From Montifringilla adamsi (lineage: Eukaryota > Chordata > Aves > Passeriformes > Passeridae): a DNA stretch of 64,000 bases. The translations under genes and the position numbers were made by a program. The stretch lies in contig JAGGNK010006335.1 of assembly GCA_017590115.1 (NCBI GenBank), forward strand, positions 1-64,000. The letters are read 5' to 3'. Below the pieces are notes generated by a model. It saw only the letters and a list, made by a program, of their open reading frames with translations. It was not told the DNA's origin and made no database searches. Positions 37,201-49,791 of the stretch are shown here, in pieces. Position 1 is the first letter of the stretch; each line of letters starts with the position of its first letter.

Positions 37201-40200
37201 CAGACCTGGGCTCTGGAATATGTTCTGCATGAGAAAGCCCAGACAACTTTCTTGCCTACAGCACATTCTGAGGCAATTTTCCACAGTACAGATTACAGTC
37301 CTGAGTATTTGCTCCAGCACGAATATCCGTGGCAATACAATCCAAAACACATGAGTATTTCCATTGTCAACAGTCAGATATAAGTCAGAGATTCAGTGTG
37401 AAGCTGAGGGGTGACAAGGGAAAAAAGGATTTGTAGGAAAAACTGCAAGTGGGTTTAGACAAATTCCATTCAATGTGGCTGCCAATGAAACAGACAATGA
37501 TGAAGAGCATAGTTGCTGAACCAGGATAAAAGCTACCAAAAATACTCAAAAAAGAAAAAGCATTAACTGGATTTTTCTTCTTTAATCCCCTTCCAAAACT
37601 TGTTTGGGTGGTCTTCATAACAAAAGAAGATCATTTCCATTTTTCTGATTGGCATTGTGGGAGCAGTCACTCAGGAATGAATAGAAAATTGCTAATCTTA
37701 ATGGTAACTGTGGTCTTCCTTTTGCAGAGAATGTAGTGCCAGATTACTCAGGGCTGCCCTCAGCTTTCATCCAAAATAAAGCAGTTAGGTATTACCTAAG
37801 ATTTCATTCCTACCACCACCCACTTATCGAGCACAAGGTGATGCCATGCCCATGACATTCAGGGAAACTCATGTTTCATGCTGATGGGAGGGTAACCTTG
37901 CAAGTGCTTGTACACATTTCTCCTCCCTCAATATTCATTTGCAGGTGGAGCATTGGAGAAATATTGGAGTGGTACAGCCATAACAAGCATCAGAGGCAGA
38001 AATCCATTACTTGAGGGAACTGAATAGCCATTTTTGACAAATGATCAGGCACCAATAGACAGACAAAATAAGGCCATGTGGGCCTCCAAATGCAAATGGG
38101 CAGGAAGTCCATTTAACAGCAGTCCCCAGAGTCATGGAGGGAGGCAGAACCTCAGGAGCAAGACAAAGGTTCTACCTGTGCCCTGAGGGCTACAGCAATG
38201 GTGGAGGTGATCAGAACAGCATCATTTTCTCCACATGCCATGCTGATGTATTTCACCATCAATATGTTCACTTCAGAAACAAAGTGGTATTTACAGACCT
38301 GTCAGCAAGTGGAATGCATAATAAATTTATTGCAGGCACCTAATAAGAGCTCCAGTTTCCAGAAACATGGGATTCAAAGAAGCTGACAAAAGCTTCTGCA
38401 AAGACATTTTGCAGAGGAGGAAAGGGGCAACAGCTGAGACCATGGACCATCCTAGATTACCTTTGGCACAGATTGGCTCCCTGTGTCTTCCCTTTCCCTG
38501 TGTACAGAGACTGTGCAAAATGCTTTCCTCCTGTGTAAAATGCTCAGAGGAAGATAGGACATATTGCCGGGGAAAGTGGAAACAAATTCTTCTGTGTTCA
38601 TTGCATTCCTAATAGGATCAAGCGGCTCTTACTCAAATATTCTTTCTCTGTCCTGGCTGTTTGCCAAGTGGCAGCAACATTCATTTTAACATAAAAATGT
38701 AGTGTTGCTCAACTTGTCTTCAACAAGTGCCACTTTGACAAATGCTTTTGATAAGCCTTAAAAATACTGAAATAGCACATGGGATGATGACAGAGTCCAT
38801 ATCCCTGGCCAACATGGTAACAACCACTGCTGAAAATTACAACATTTTTTAGACTTACAAATACTGAAATAAAGGTAAAACCTACTAAATACACATGCAT
38901 TCTAGGTTTGTATAGGTTCAGTCCAGATAATTAACTGCTTTATTTATAAAAAATGCTTATGCAATGTACTAGACAGGAATATCTTCTGTTTAATTAAAAA
39001 TATCTTCAATAGTGCACAGGTCAGATTCCAAAAGAATGGTAACTGTGGTTTTGGGTTCACCATGTTTCAATATTATTCTTTCAATAAGTAATGGTGAAAT
39101 GTTTGCTAGCGGCTAGTGGTAAAACTTATTATAAAAATACATTGTCCTTGCAAACAAGTAGATTTCAAATACCATGACCCATGCCTCTGTTTCACACTGC
39201 CCCTCTGGACAAATTAGCAGGTAGCAGTAAAAAGTAGAAGTCAATTGAACAAAGCATTCAGGTGCCACAGATTTGAAAGCAGCAGGAATAGAAGGCAATA
39301 AAATGAGCTTTGATAAATGAAAAAGCCTGCACTCAGAGAGAAATACGAACAAGCACTTGACAACACAGAGATAACCCAGCAGTCAAAACTGGCACATTAA
39401 AACAGACCTACTGTTTTTCTCAGTCATACCCTTGTACTTGCAAGTGACTCTGAGAAGGCAGATTGCAGAAAAAGATGCAGGTGAAAAGTCAAAGTAAACT
39501 GGAACACTACCAGGCATTTCAGAGTTGGCAAAAAGGGTCCAGGCTAAGATTCTTTGCCCTATAGAAGAAATTATTTATGAAAAATAAAATTTGAGGGCAT
39601 AAACAGAATAAATATTAAGAATTTTTATTGCCTAGAAAGTGAATATTTTCATGAAGTTAAGTAGGACGTAAAATCATAGCCTAGGATTTCAGATTTCAGG
39701 GGGGAAAAATCAATATTTTTTTAGCAAGAATTTTTTAAACATTTCAGGGAAACTCCAGAGATATAAAAAAAAATTTACTTTTTACTTACTTCACTGGCAG
39801 ACTTCCACTTAAGAATTATCTTTCATTTCAAGGGTCTTTTTAAAATTACTTTATGTATTATGATATAATTCAGAACAACGTGTTTAAGGGACTGGAACAG
39901 TATTCTGCAACAGTCTCCCTAGAGAATTTCAAGATATCTTGCTTAATTTTTTTTTTCCTGAACCAAAATTAAATATGATTTTCCAAAAAAACAGAGTAGA
40001 GAATACACTGACAGTGAAAAAAAAGACATTAAAATCTCCATCATTTTAAAGGGGGCAAAAGGAGATTTCTAGGCATGTTTCCCTCTTCTGACCCAGTTCT
40101 CATACTGCCTCACTTCTGCAAAACCTCCTACACTCTTTAAGAATGGAGAAACTGGTTTCATAACTAGGCTCAATTGCTCTTATTTTCAAGGTAAATGCAG

Positions 40201-40740
40201 CTGAAATTTTTGAACCCTTTCTGATCTCTCTGTAGACAGAGAGACACATCTTCAACAGATGTGTACAAACTAATCCAGAAACCTTCCCTAGAGAATATGT
40301 GCATGAAAGAACTAGAGGTTACTCACATTAATGAGTTTTAATACTTTTCATACCCAGTAATGCTGCCATATGAACCTGTACAAAAGACAATCTCGTCCCA
40401 GTGGTCTTTTGTGTAAGGAAGAAAAAATCCTAAAAATGTTTCATTATCAACTCCACAATAAAGTCTGAAGAAAAGTGGAAAGATGGCTTTCCAAACCCCT
40501 GCTAGGTAATTAAGTATAACCTTGGTTATACAGCAAGTATTCTAAAATGACACAAAATCCTATGAAATCAAAATAAGAGCTAGCTTGCACGTTTATTTAA
40601 ATCACCTTACATCAGGTAAATTTAAAGTGCTTAATCTAAATATATATGTACTGCCATTTTAGATATTAAACTGCTGAATAGTCCACACTGACAAAGCTGG
40701 AAAAAGTATAAATGGGACTGAAAGCCTGAACAATATTAAA

Positions 40741-40860
40741 CCATTCGTTTATCAGCAAGGATGTAAGAAATGAATATTCATGCAATAGATAATACTTTTA
40801 TGAATAGATTAGCAGGTGGAGATAGGTGCTTGCTTTTGAATTTAATTTTCACTCTTTCTT
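40741..40860. promoter_or_regulatory. Candidate enhancer-like cluster
   Basis: Within 120 bases there are an octamer-like ATTCATGCAAT (40775-40785), CAGGTG E-boxes and several AT-rich homeodomain cores. There is no repeat or open frame here. This is pattern inference only. Confidence 0.15.
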
Positions 40861-42359
40861 AAATGAAAGAATCATATCAATGCAGACTGCTTAGAATAGA
40901 TTTTACTTGAATTTGAATAGCTGTAAAAATTGACATATTAAGTAAGGTTCACTTTATAAAATGGGTAGTTGAATGGGTAGTTGAATAAAGGAACTTTTAA
41001 TTTGAAATTTAACCTTTACAAAATATATATAATAAAAGTAATTTAGGGCAATAGGTTGTGTACTGTTTTTCTGTGAATCTTTTGTGGAGGATTTTTCTTT
41101 TTTATTTTCCTTCTGTTATTTGTAGAACATGAATAAAACCAGTATTATATCAGTAATACCAATAAAAACAACAATATATAATCAAGTAACAAAAGATAAT
41201 CTAGGGTCCAACCCTGGAAGTTTTCCTAAATTTGGTGTTACCTTTTCTGTATTTTTTTAAATAATTTTTGGATGACAGAAAAAGGAAAAGTTACATATGA
41301 AGGAAATAGGAAATGTTACCACATAGTCTACCCCAAGCATATTGCCGTCATAGTGAATAAAGAGAAAAAGAAACGAAAGTTTGTTTTTCTGACTTCTTAA
41401 ATTTATAGTTAATGCATCAGGACCTACCACATAATAAACCAAATACTTTTAAACAGAGGATGACTGGATTTAATAGATTTTTTTTTAACATATACCTATT
41501 CCTGTAGGTAAATAATCTCAGGGAAGTACTGGCAGAAGGAGACCTGCTAATCACAAAGAATATAAACAAGAGTTAAATAACTCATAAGTAAGAGTTAAAT
41601 ATCTCACTCCTTGTAATGACTTTCAGGGTAGAGAAAAGGGGATGGAACTCAGTAACTCAAACAAGAGAATGGATCCTGAAGATGTGTGGGAAAGATTAAG
41701 GGAAGATTATCTGCAAAACTTGAGTGCAAGCATAAGCTTTGGGAAGGACAAACTACAAGAACAACCCTTTGCCACCTTTTGAACTGCTCTGAGATTTCCA
41801 TAAATAATAATGATAAGAACTATGTTATTCTGCTGACGACACCCTGTACATTAAGGCAGGCTAGGAAAAGAAGGCTGATCTCTTACCATCATTGACATTA
41901 TTCCACTTCCAATCTTTGTGTGCCTTTAAGACTGCATATTTTCATGCCAGACATTCCTTTTCAAATTGCATGCCACTGTGTTCAATGGGCTTTAAGTTCA
42001 CTTGAGTTCTCAGGTGAATATAACAGTCCTGGTAATCAGGTATGTGTCTGCACCAATGTTCTGATTTTCCTTCACAAGAAACTTAAATATGGGAAAAACA
42101 AAGGCTCTGCTAAGCCTCACCAGTAACCTGTTTGGTTTGGATAGCCAGGATTATGGCTGCAAAGAGCATCACCAATGACGCAATCACTTGGGATTCTGGT
42201 CCTGCTGTGACACTATTGAACAAATATTGCCATGCAACAAAAAAATAACTAAAACATTTTTCAAGAAGCTTACTTTCTTTGCATGTCAACCTCCTACCAA
42301 AACACTTGTGATTGCGTGCAAGATTTAGGCTGAGTCACATCCTCTTTACTCATGGGTTG

Positions 42360-42781
42360 ATATTGAGGTGAACATTCCATGTGTGGAGACACGAGGCTTG
42401 ACTCCATTTCAGAAGGCTGATATAATATTATATATTATACTAAAATACTACATTAAAACTATACTAAAAGAACAGAGATAAAAGAATGATCAGAAGGCCA
42501 CAAAGAACAGGAATAGAATAGAATAGAATAGAATAGAATAGAATAGAATAGAATAGAATAGAATAGAATACATAACAAAATCTTGTGACTGTTCACAGCC
42601 TCGGCACAGGTGGCTGTGATTGGTCATCAATTGAAAACAATTCACATGGACCAATGGAAGATGCACCTGTTGCATTCGCAGCAGCAGAGAGTTATTGTTT
42701 ATATTTCTTTCCTGAGGCCCTCAGCTCCTCAGGAGGGGAAAAATCCTAGCAAAGGCTTTTTCATAAAATATCATGGTGACA
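42360..42781 (+). mobile_element. Solo LTR, about 422 bp, with GGTTG duplication
   Basis: The segment resembles a passerine LTR family I recall: an AT-rich run with TATACTAAAATACTAC-like units, a pentanucleotide array, a GGTGGCTGTGATTGGTCATC block with a CCAAT-type inverted motif, and a closing part with CTCAGGAGGGGAAAAATCC and GGTGACA. Direct repeats GGTTG flank it at 42355-42359 and 42782-42786. The left edge (ATATTGAGG) lacks the canonical TG, so the exact start may be off by a few bases or mutated. No internal viral genes are present. The family name was not checked. Confidence 0.7.
42511..42570 (+). repeat. (GAATA)12 pentanucleotide array inside the LTR
   Basis: Twelve perfect GAATA units run without interruption for 60 bases. 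They lie in the AT-rich part of the surrounding solo LTR. Perfect purity suggests recent expansion and likely length polymorphism. Confidence 0.97.
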
Positions 42782-42786
42782 GGTTG

Positions 42787-45700
42787 ACATTTACCTCGCT
42801 GACATTTATCTGGCAAATGGCTGCCCCACTCATAAAAGAAGCACTTAGTCATTGAATATTTGTGGCTATTTACTGTTGTAAGAACAAGTAACTCTGAGAA
42901 GAAGGCCTGTTCCAGACTGCATTTTGTCTTCACTTGCAAGACTTCAATTTTCATACTTCATGAGCTAGATTTTATTTAAAATATGCCATGGTAGTTTTTC
43001 CTGATCTAATTTGTGTCTTTTAGATAATACATTGTCTACTGGCCTTTTTTTACAGAAAAGTCACTCATATGTGTAACATGAAAGACAGCTACCTATATAT
43101 TCCTATCCTCTGTTAGTTACATACCCTACACCAACACAGAGTTAGGGATCCTTGTTCACACGCTCTTTTATTTACCTGCATAGTTTTTTGACACTCTCTA
43201 TTCATTCTCACTTGGAATGCTTCATTGCCTTCAGCAGCCACCCCTGGCTTTTTAAGGCAGATAAGAGAAGTGTTATTTTTCTGCTGAGTTTAAACTTCGC
43301 TCTTCTAACTGCGTCATGAGAAGGAGCTTTGCAATCATTATCAGTAGTCATAACTGCTGTAGGAAAGCACTGGAACCCTGGAAGAAAGAGACAAATTTTA
43401 CTGCAGGAGTCTGACCCTAAATCTTCCTGAATTACCAGCACTGCCTGCCCACAGTTCCACAATTCAGCTCCTTTTGGGAGAATTGAGCCAGCCACACACA
43501 TCCCACCAAGCTCCTCCACAAGGAGGAGCAGACAATATTCTTGTATCAGAGAGATCATGTCTTGACATTAAATCCTAGATGAAGGACGAAAAGGGGCACT
43601 AGGGTTTGAGAAAGTTGTACATTTAGGTCACTTTGAGAAGTTAAATTTAAAGGCTATGCTCAACTTATAAATCTGAGAGTATTTTTACTTTTCAGGTTTG
43701 AATCTTTAAGAAGAAGCAATTGAGAAAGCACAAGGATAATATCTGATGAAAAATTAGGTTTACCACTGAGACCAGCAGAGACAATTCAGAGAAGAAAACT
43801 GAAACCACAGTGCTGCAACAGAATAATTTAACTCTCCTTTTCGGTCTTGCTAATTGTTCCTAAGTCCTGCATCTTGTCTTCAAGCAGTATTTTGCCTTCA
43901 CTGTCTCCTGCCAGCCTCCTGCACAACTGAGAGGCTGATCGATTAGGGCACCAGAGCACAGGTCTTGAAGCAATACCTTCAGACCTGCATTCCCTTCAGG
44001 CCACCTACCTGTTTCCCCCCATGCAGATCCAAATTAATCCGCTAGTGCTTACAACCCCAGACTTGGTAAGCTTAGCTTTATTCAATTATGCAAGTGAAGT
44101 CAAGTTTCCCACTGCAGAGGGGAGAGATATCTACAATCTTATGTTGTGAAGAGAGAAACTAAGACAGACCTAGTCAGTGTATCTGACATTACTTCTGACT
44201 TTGTCTCCAGTTTTCACCCACAATCACCCATCAGCGCTACAGGGCAAGCATGGGGGCACCCCCAGAGATATTCTGAATAATTAGCTGTGCAGTGCACCAC
44301 ATCATTCTCATGACAATCTACAAACTAGAGTAAATATGTTATACAACTTCAGAACAAAAAAAAAAAAAAAACTGTAGGAGCCATATAGCAAAAACAATTA
44401 ACTTATTAATTTGTCTGTGGTCTGAAGACATACACTAAGAAGATAGCTGGGTTGTGCTATTATTCTTAGATTTACAATTAACACGTATAAATAATGGCAA
44501 TTTCACATAAAAGAATGCAGAATAATGCTTTGTATCAAGTAACTGCCATGTAACTAATCTGTACTAGTCATTAAGTACGATAAGATACAAGCCTCTTTTG
44601 CTACTGCTCAGTCCTCAGAGCTAACCTAAGATGCAGCATACAAATATTAATTAAGGGACATACATTTGCCCAGGAGCTGCAGCAGAGACTGCTGAAGCTG
44701 CAGCATTTGCAAGTGGGCCTGGAAGAATCTTTCAATGACAGCACAAAATATTGACCAGCTTTATTTACAACAGTTTTTACTCATTCATTACCTCCTCAAG
44801 GAAATACTAAACAATAGATCTTTAATGCAAAGAAGGCCACAAATTCTTACTGCAAGCAAAACAGAGAACAGTTATACATAGCTGAGCAAACCTGCAAGCC
44901 AAGAGAGGCAGTGGCCATTACTGGGGGAATTTTGACAAAAACAGACAGGTTTGACTCTTTTTTCCCCTACACCAGTCAAGACTACTGTCTGACAGTGTCC
45001 CACACCAGAAAATCTCATAACACAAGTGAGACATGCTGGTGTATTTCGTGTACAACCAATGCAGAAGGAGAATTGGAACCTGCTTCATGCAATTCTGGCA
45101 AAATACAGTCATAATTTCTGTAAAGCACAGGATTATTTTGAGTGCTACAAAGAGTTTAATAGTCTCTTTAAAATCTGATCTACTACTTCCAAAATTTAAG
45201 CATAGTCACTAGACCTCAGCAAAGTGGATCAATTTATGTAGAAGTGTTGAATTTTTCCTCTTTAAGTGATGTTAGTTAGAATCCCAGATAGAGCTGTCTT
45301 GCATCAAAGTACTTTTGTGTCTTTGCAAGTATTTTGGAGGCTTTTTCTTAAATTATAAGCTGTAACTCAAATTGCTTGGGGAAAACATAAAATTCAAGAC
45401 GAAAATGACCTGAAATTAATCTAGGCCTTGTTAGATGTGTTTATATGCTCTGTGGCAGACAAACCATAGTATGAAGTTCTCCGATGTCATCTGTCTACAC
45501 ACTTCAGTGGACACATAACTTCTTATAGTCACAAAATAAAAAAAAAAACCTTTACAAAGGCAAACCTTTGGCAGTTTCACCCTGGTCATCATTTAATGTG
45601 GCTGATACCTAGAAAACATTGATTTGAGCATCTCTTATTTCTGTCAAAAAAGAATAGCTGGTCCTTGAAACCGTCTGAATTTTTTAATTTGAAAGCTTTT

Positions 45701-46624
45701 GTGAAACTTTGTATTTTATATGAAAAAACACCAGATTTTCTCTCCGCAGAAAACCTGGAGGAGAGGTGTTCACCACACTGCTCACTGATGCCAGAATCAA
45801 ATGATTAATAAAGCTTGTACCACAAATGACAGAGCCATTCACATTCATTTCCCTTATGCTGGGAATATCTGCCTGAATTTGCATTTTCAAATTAATGTTC
45901 TATTGTTTGTACATCATTTGTTATTGATGTCATCTTGTAAAACATAACAGTGATTCTCAGATAGGACAAAAGCAGATGTACTGTATTTAATTTTTAATTC
46001 TATTTACACATTGGAAAATTCAGTGTCAGTGCAGGTTAACCTTATATATTTTACAATGAAATTTTACACTAAACCAAGAAATACATCCTCACAGCTAAAA
46101 AAAGTAGTGGGTTAGAGGTGTACTCATAAATCAAGACTTGGTTCACATTAGCAGTGCGGAAGGGTGCCTGAGAAATATGACATGGCCACCTAAGTTACTT
46201 GCACAGTTTGTTAAAAGACAGCCTCAAGCACAATTTAAAGCTGCTGTGCTGAAATCCAAGCCAACACTTAAGGCTTTCTTGGCAGTTAATCAAACCGGGG
46301 AGAGAAGTGGCATAGGTAAAGGACTGGACACCACGGAAAGAGCAGGCTGGAAGACAAAGAGGTTAAAGAGGACTTGCCTGCTATTAACCCAAGCTACACT
46401 CTCATTCCTCTCTCCAATCACACTGCCGTTCTGCCTCCCTAAATAATGAGAAAAATTAAGATGGCTTTGCTCCAATAATTCTTTGATGAAGGAATTCCAT
46501 TTCTGAAATGGAAAAAAAAAAAAAAAAAGCAATTAGTAAAACCAAGAAAAATAAATTTGTTGGGTTTTTTTTATTATTATTTCTCACATTTTTTCATTCC
46601 TGCCAAGTTCAATAAAAGCATAGA
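42787..46624. other. No gene seen
   Basis: AT-rich DNA with an A16 tract near 44357. A 116-codon minus-strand frame at 43208-43558 is not recognisable. Confidence 0.55.
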
Positions 46625-46690
46625 GCATGAATTCATGGGTTGTAAAACCTGAAGGGACCAATGAAATTATGTAATCCCACAGAGATTTTG
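46625..46690 (-). mobile_element. Possible ancient CR1-like 3' fragment
   Basis: GAATTCATGGGTTGTAAAACC, shown here in part, followed by GAAGGGACCAATGAAATTATG resembles an old sauropsid CR1 3' end (pattern: TTCATAG..TTTAA..CCAGAAGGGACCATTATGATC). It sits just left of the younger CR1 fragment. The match is short and from memory. Confidence 0.35.
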
Positions 46691-46797
46691 CTGTAGGAGA
46701 TACATAAAAAAGGAGTTAATAAAAGAAATTAGATATCTCCCATCCTCTCCTGGTACCAAACTGAGCTGCTTTGAGGATTTAAACTAATAAAACTAGC

Positions 46798-47110
46798 CAT
46801 AGGTTCATTAAATTATGGAACACTTTGAGTTGGAAGAGACTCCCCAATATCATCCAGTTCCAAGCCATGGACATGGGACCTTCCACTTTGACCAGGTTGT
46901 TCAAAAACCCATCCAGCCTGGCCTTGAACCATCCATGGGATGGGCATCCACAACATCTCTGAGCAACCTGTTCCTGTGCTTCACCATCCTCACAGTAAAA
47001 AATTTCTTCCTAATACCTCATCTAAACCTTCTCTCTTTCAGTTTAAAGCCATTGCCCCTTGTCCTCTCACTACATTCCCTTGTCAAAACTCCCTCTCTGG
47101 CTGGCCCCAC
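46798..47110 (-). mobile_element. CR1 LINE, 5'-truncated, 3' end at left
   Basis: Reversed CR1 3' sequence is clear: GAGTTGGAAGAGACTCC, ATCCAGCCTGGCCTTGAACC, CACAGTAAAAAATTTCTTCC and AGTTTAAAGCCATTGCCCC. The frames of 113 and 77 codons in it are artefacts of this repeat. The right edge is approximate. Confidence 0.87.
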
Positions 47111-49084
47111 AATACACTGTATTGCAGAAGCATGGGAAGGGGCCATCCCCAAGTAGAGGAAGAGCTGGGATGATCTGGTTTTCAAAAACACTCTCATGTG
47201 CACAGTATTGCATGCAATGAGAGTGGTAGCTCCTTAACTATTGTTTCCATCCTATAAACCTGTAATCCATCCCTTCAAAAAGTATTCCTGAAGGTCTGCA
47301 CTGAAATTGTCATGGCCCACCTTTGGTCAGTAACTCAAGGGACCCACACAACTTGTAAAGAGAGGCCTGTGTTGCCCATAGCCTGTGGAGGGCAGGGGTG
47401 TGTGTGCAGCTGTGTGTGCATACATGTGACTGCACCAGTGGGGTTAGATTAGACCTTCTTGGCATTTACCATAGAAGGGTCTTTGCTAATTTCTATGTGT
47501 TTCCTTTGGTTTTATAAGTGTTTGTTATTGTAGTTCATCTGTTGTGTTTCTGATATTGATCCTCAATGTACAGTTCACTAAGTTGCTGATTAATTATGTC
47601 CCACCAATACATCAGTAAATCACAGCAACTTTGAGTTAATGTTTTCTACTCAGCATTTCTTTCCATGTGATACTTCAGTGCCATTATGTTAATTGATCAC
47701 AATGGAAGGTTTTACTCTTTGCCAGTATAAGGAATGAAAAATTCTGATGTCCCATTCTTTGCCATCTTCAGCATATGAAACAAAACAGAAATAAAAACCA
47801 AAAATGTTTATGTACTGATTTACAAAAAACATTTCTAGACATCACTCATACAAATAAACCCTCATCATTAACAGACAGATGTTAATCTGAACAGAACAGA
47901 GACTGCAGATCTGGTCTCATTAGTACTCAAACCATATTCAGAGATGACAGGTCTCAGGTTTTCTTGGGTATCTTGGGTATTTTTAAATATTCATAACATA
48001 AAAATAAGAAAAATAATTCTGTACTATTTTTATGGATTTAGAGTTACTTTTTCAGGAGAAAATAGTTCCCCTCCTCCAAATCAGGCAAGGCTGGAAGTGC
48101 TGTAACTCTCTTCCCCTGACTACTTCACAGAATAAGTGGTGTTTTATGTGTTGATGAGGTTTCACAAGAAGGAATAAGCTTTCTAACCCAGCCCAAACAA
48201 AAACTGTGAAAGGGCAATGCTTCACAGGAGCTCTCAAAGAGTAACATCTGCTTCCACATGTGACTTCAATATCCATGTTATTACAGTTTATCTTTTTAAC
48301 AGTGCTTGTAATAATTCCAAAACCAGCATTTTAAGCTCCATTTCTAGACATCCACTATGCCATATGTCTAGCAAACATCTTTTCTTATCACTGTTTCCAG
48401 TCCTTCTGCACTGCTGGTGTTTACACAGCTGGATTCAGACTGCATCTTTCTGCACAGCATAAAAACACTCAAAAGATTATGAAGGAAAGAATTTAAAGCA
48501 GTGAAATAATAACTGGAAGGCGCTTCAAAAGGTCCAGAAGGACAAGAAAGTGAAAAGATAGCCCTATCATCTGAATCCCATGTGACCATGCACAGTGTGA
48601 CAATTTCAACTGGTATACCAGACTGAGTTTTACTGCAGTTGGGTCAAAAGTAAAATTCAAACAAGCAAACTTGAAAATAATACAGAGATATATAAAGAGA
48701 AAAGCTATGAAAACTTGGTGAAGATTCTCCAAGTCTACTTTTTTCCAGAATTTGCCAACAGTAAGGAAATCTTTTTTTGAAGCTGATGCAAGATAGAAAG
48801 TTATTGAGGAAGACGTTAAAAACTGCTAATTGACAAGATCATCCCCCTGACTGCTGATTTCTAAACCTTCTGGCATTTCATAATACATGGAGCAACCAGC
48901 AGAAAAAGCAGACTGATAGCTGTGCTATCATCCTTGCTGATATTTTTTTCTTCCTTTTGTGAAGATTCCAGGTAGTATATGCAATTCACATCTTCTATGA
49001 CAAATATAACATTCTTCTGAGTGCTGCAATGCTCACCATCAAAAAGGAAAGAAAATTAACTTAACTAAAGACTTAAGGCTGGTT
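47111..49084. other. No gene seen
   Basis: The first part may contain degraded CR1 sequence. Otherwise nothing supported. Confidence 0.5.
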
Positions 49085-49436
49085 TTTGACCTCTTCTTCA
49101 TCACTTTTATACCACCCTGGCCTCCACTGGGCCTTCATTGGTTTCAGTGAACAACAAAAAAGGAATGCAATTGCAGGGAGGCTGGCAGGAGCTGGAGGCA
49201 CAAAATGCAAAGATCATGGGTTGAGACAACAACAGTTTACTCGAAACAGAAATGAGGTAAGAAAAAGCCTGACCCAAGTCACAGCCAGTGGCACTCCACT
49301 CCAACCAGTCCAAGCGCCACACTTGCTCCGCCGCAAGGAGCACAGGAAGAGAAAACTGAAGATCTATGGGCTCCCACCACACATCAGCAATCCTTAATCG
49401 TAAAAGTGGCTATGATTGCATTCATGTGAAACCCCT
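49085..49436. mobile_element. LTR-like fragment
   Basis: The segment contains GGGTTGAGACAACAACAG, TTTACTCGAAACAG and AATGAGGTAAGAAAAAG, phrases I recall from passerine endogenous retrovirus LTRs. It ends in ...CCCCTGACA at 49436, compatible with an LTR terminus in either orientation (TGTCAGGGG when reversed). No left terminus or duplication was found. A 103-codon open frame (49086-49397) inside it is not a recognised protein. Confidence 0.45.
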
Positions 49437-49760
49437 GACACAAAAAAAAGTTGCACTCTTGCACTTCAGTGAACCCCTAAATTGCTCAAAACATGACCAA
49501 ATGAATCTTCTTTTTCATCAAAGCGGGGCATGAGGACATGCTCTGGAGGGAGAGACAAACCAGGCTCTTATCCAATGGTGAAGGAAATTTACCCAGTTCT
49601 CACTCAGTATGGATGAGAGGCCAGGGAGGAAAGTCATGTCTCATGCTGCCATCACCAGACTTCATGGCTGGAAGGGTGGTTGTTATTCTTGCCTTTTGAT
49701 CACAGCTCCAAGGGTCAAGCCCAGCTGCATTTTAGAGCTCACTGCAGGTGCTTTCATTGC

Positions 49761-49791
49761 ACAGCATAGCACAGCACAGTACAGCACAGCA
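49761..49791 (+). repeat. (ACAGC)6 imperfect array
   Basis: Six ACAGC-like units with single-base changes (ATAGC, ACAGT) form a short pentanucleotide repeat. Confidence 0.8.

Larger units (their letters stand above)
33426..42354. other. No gene seen
   Basis: About 9 kb without a supportable gene or mobile element. T-rich tracts occur near 34680-34720. The candidate RFX site and a weak enhancer-like cluster are listed separately. Confidence 0.55.

Noticed and set aside
42511..42570. CRISPR-like direct repeats
   Set aside because: The units are contiguous pentamers without spacers in a vertebrate LTR, so this is a microsatellite.
46815..47173. Frames of 113 and 77 codons as genes
   Set aside because: They are translations of a reversed CR1 3' end.
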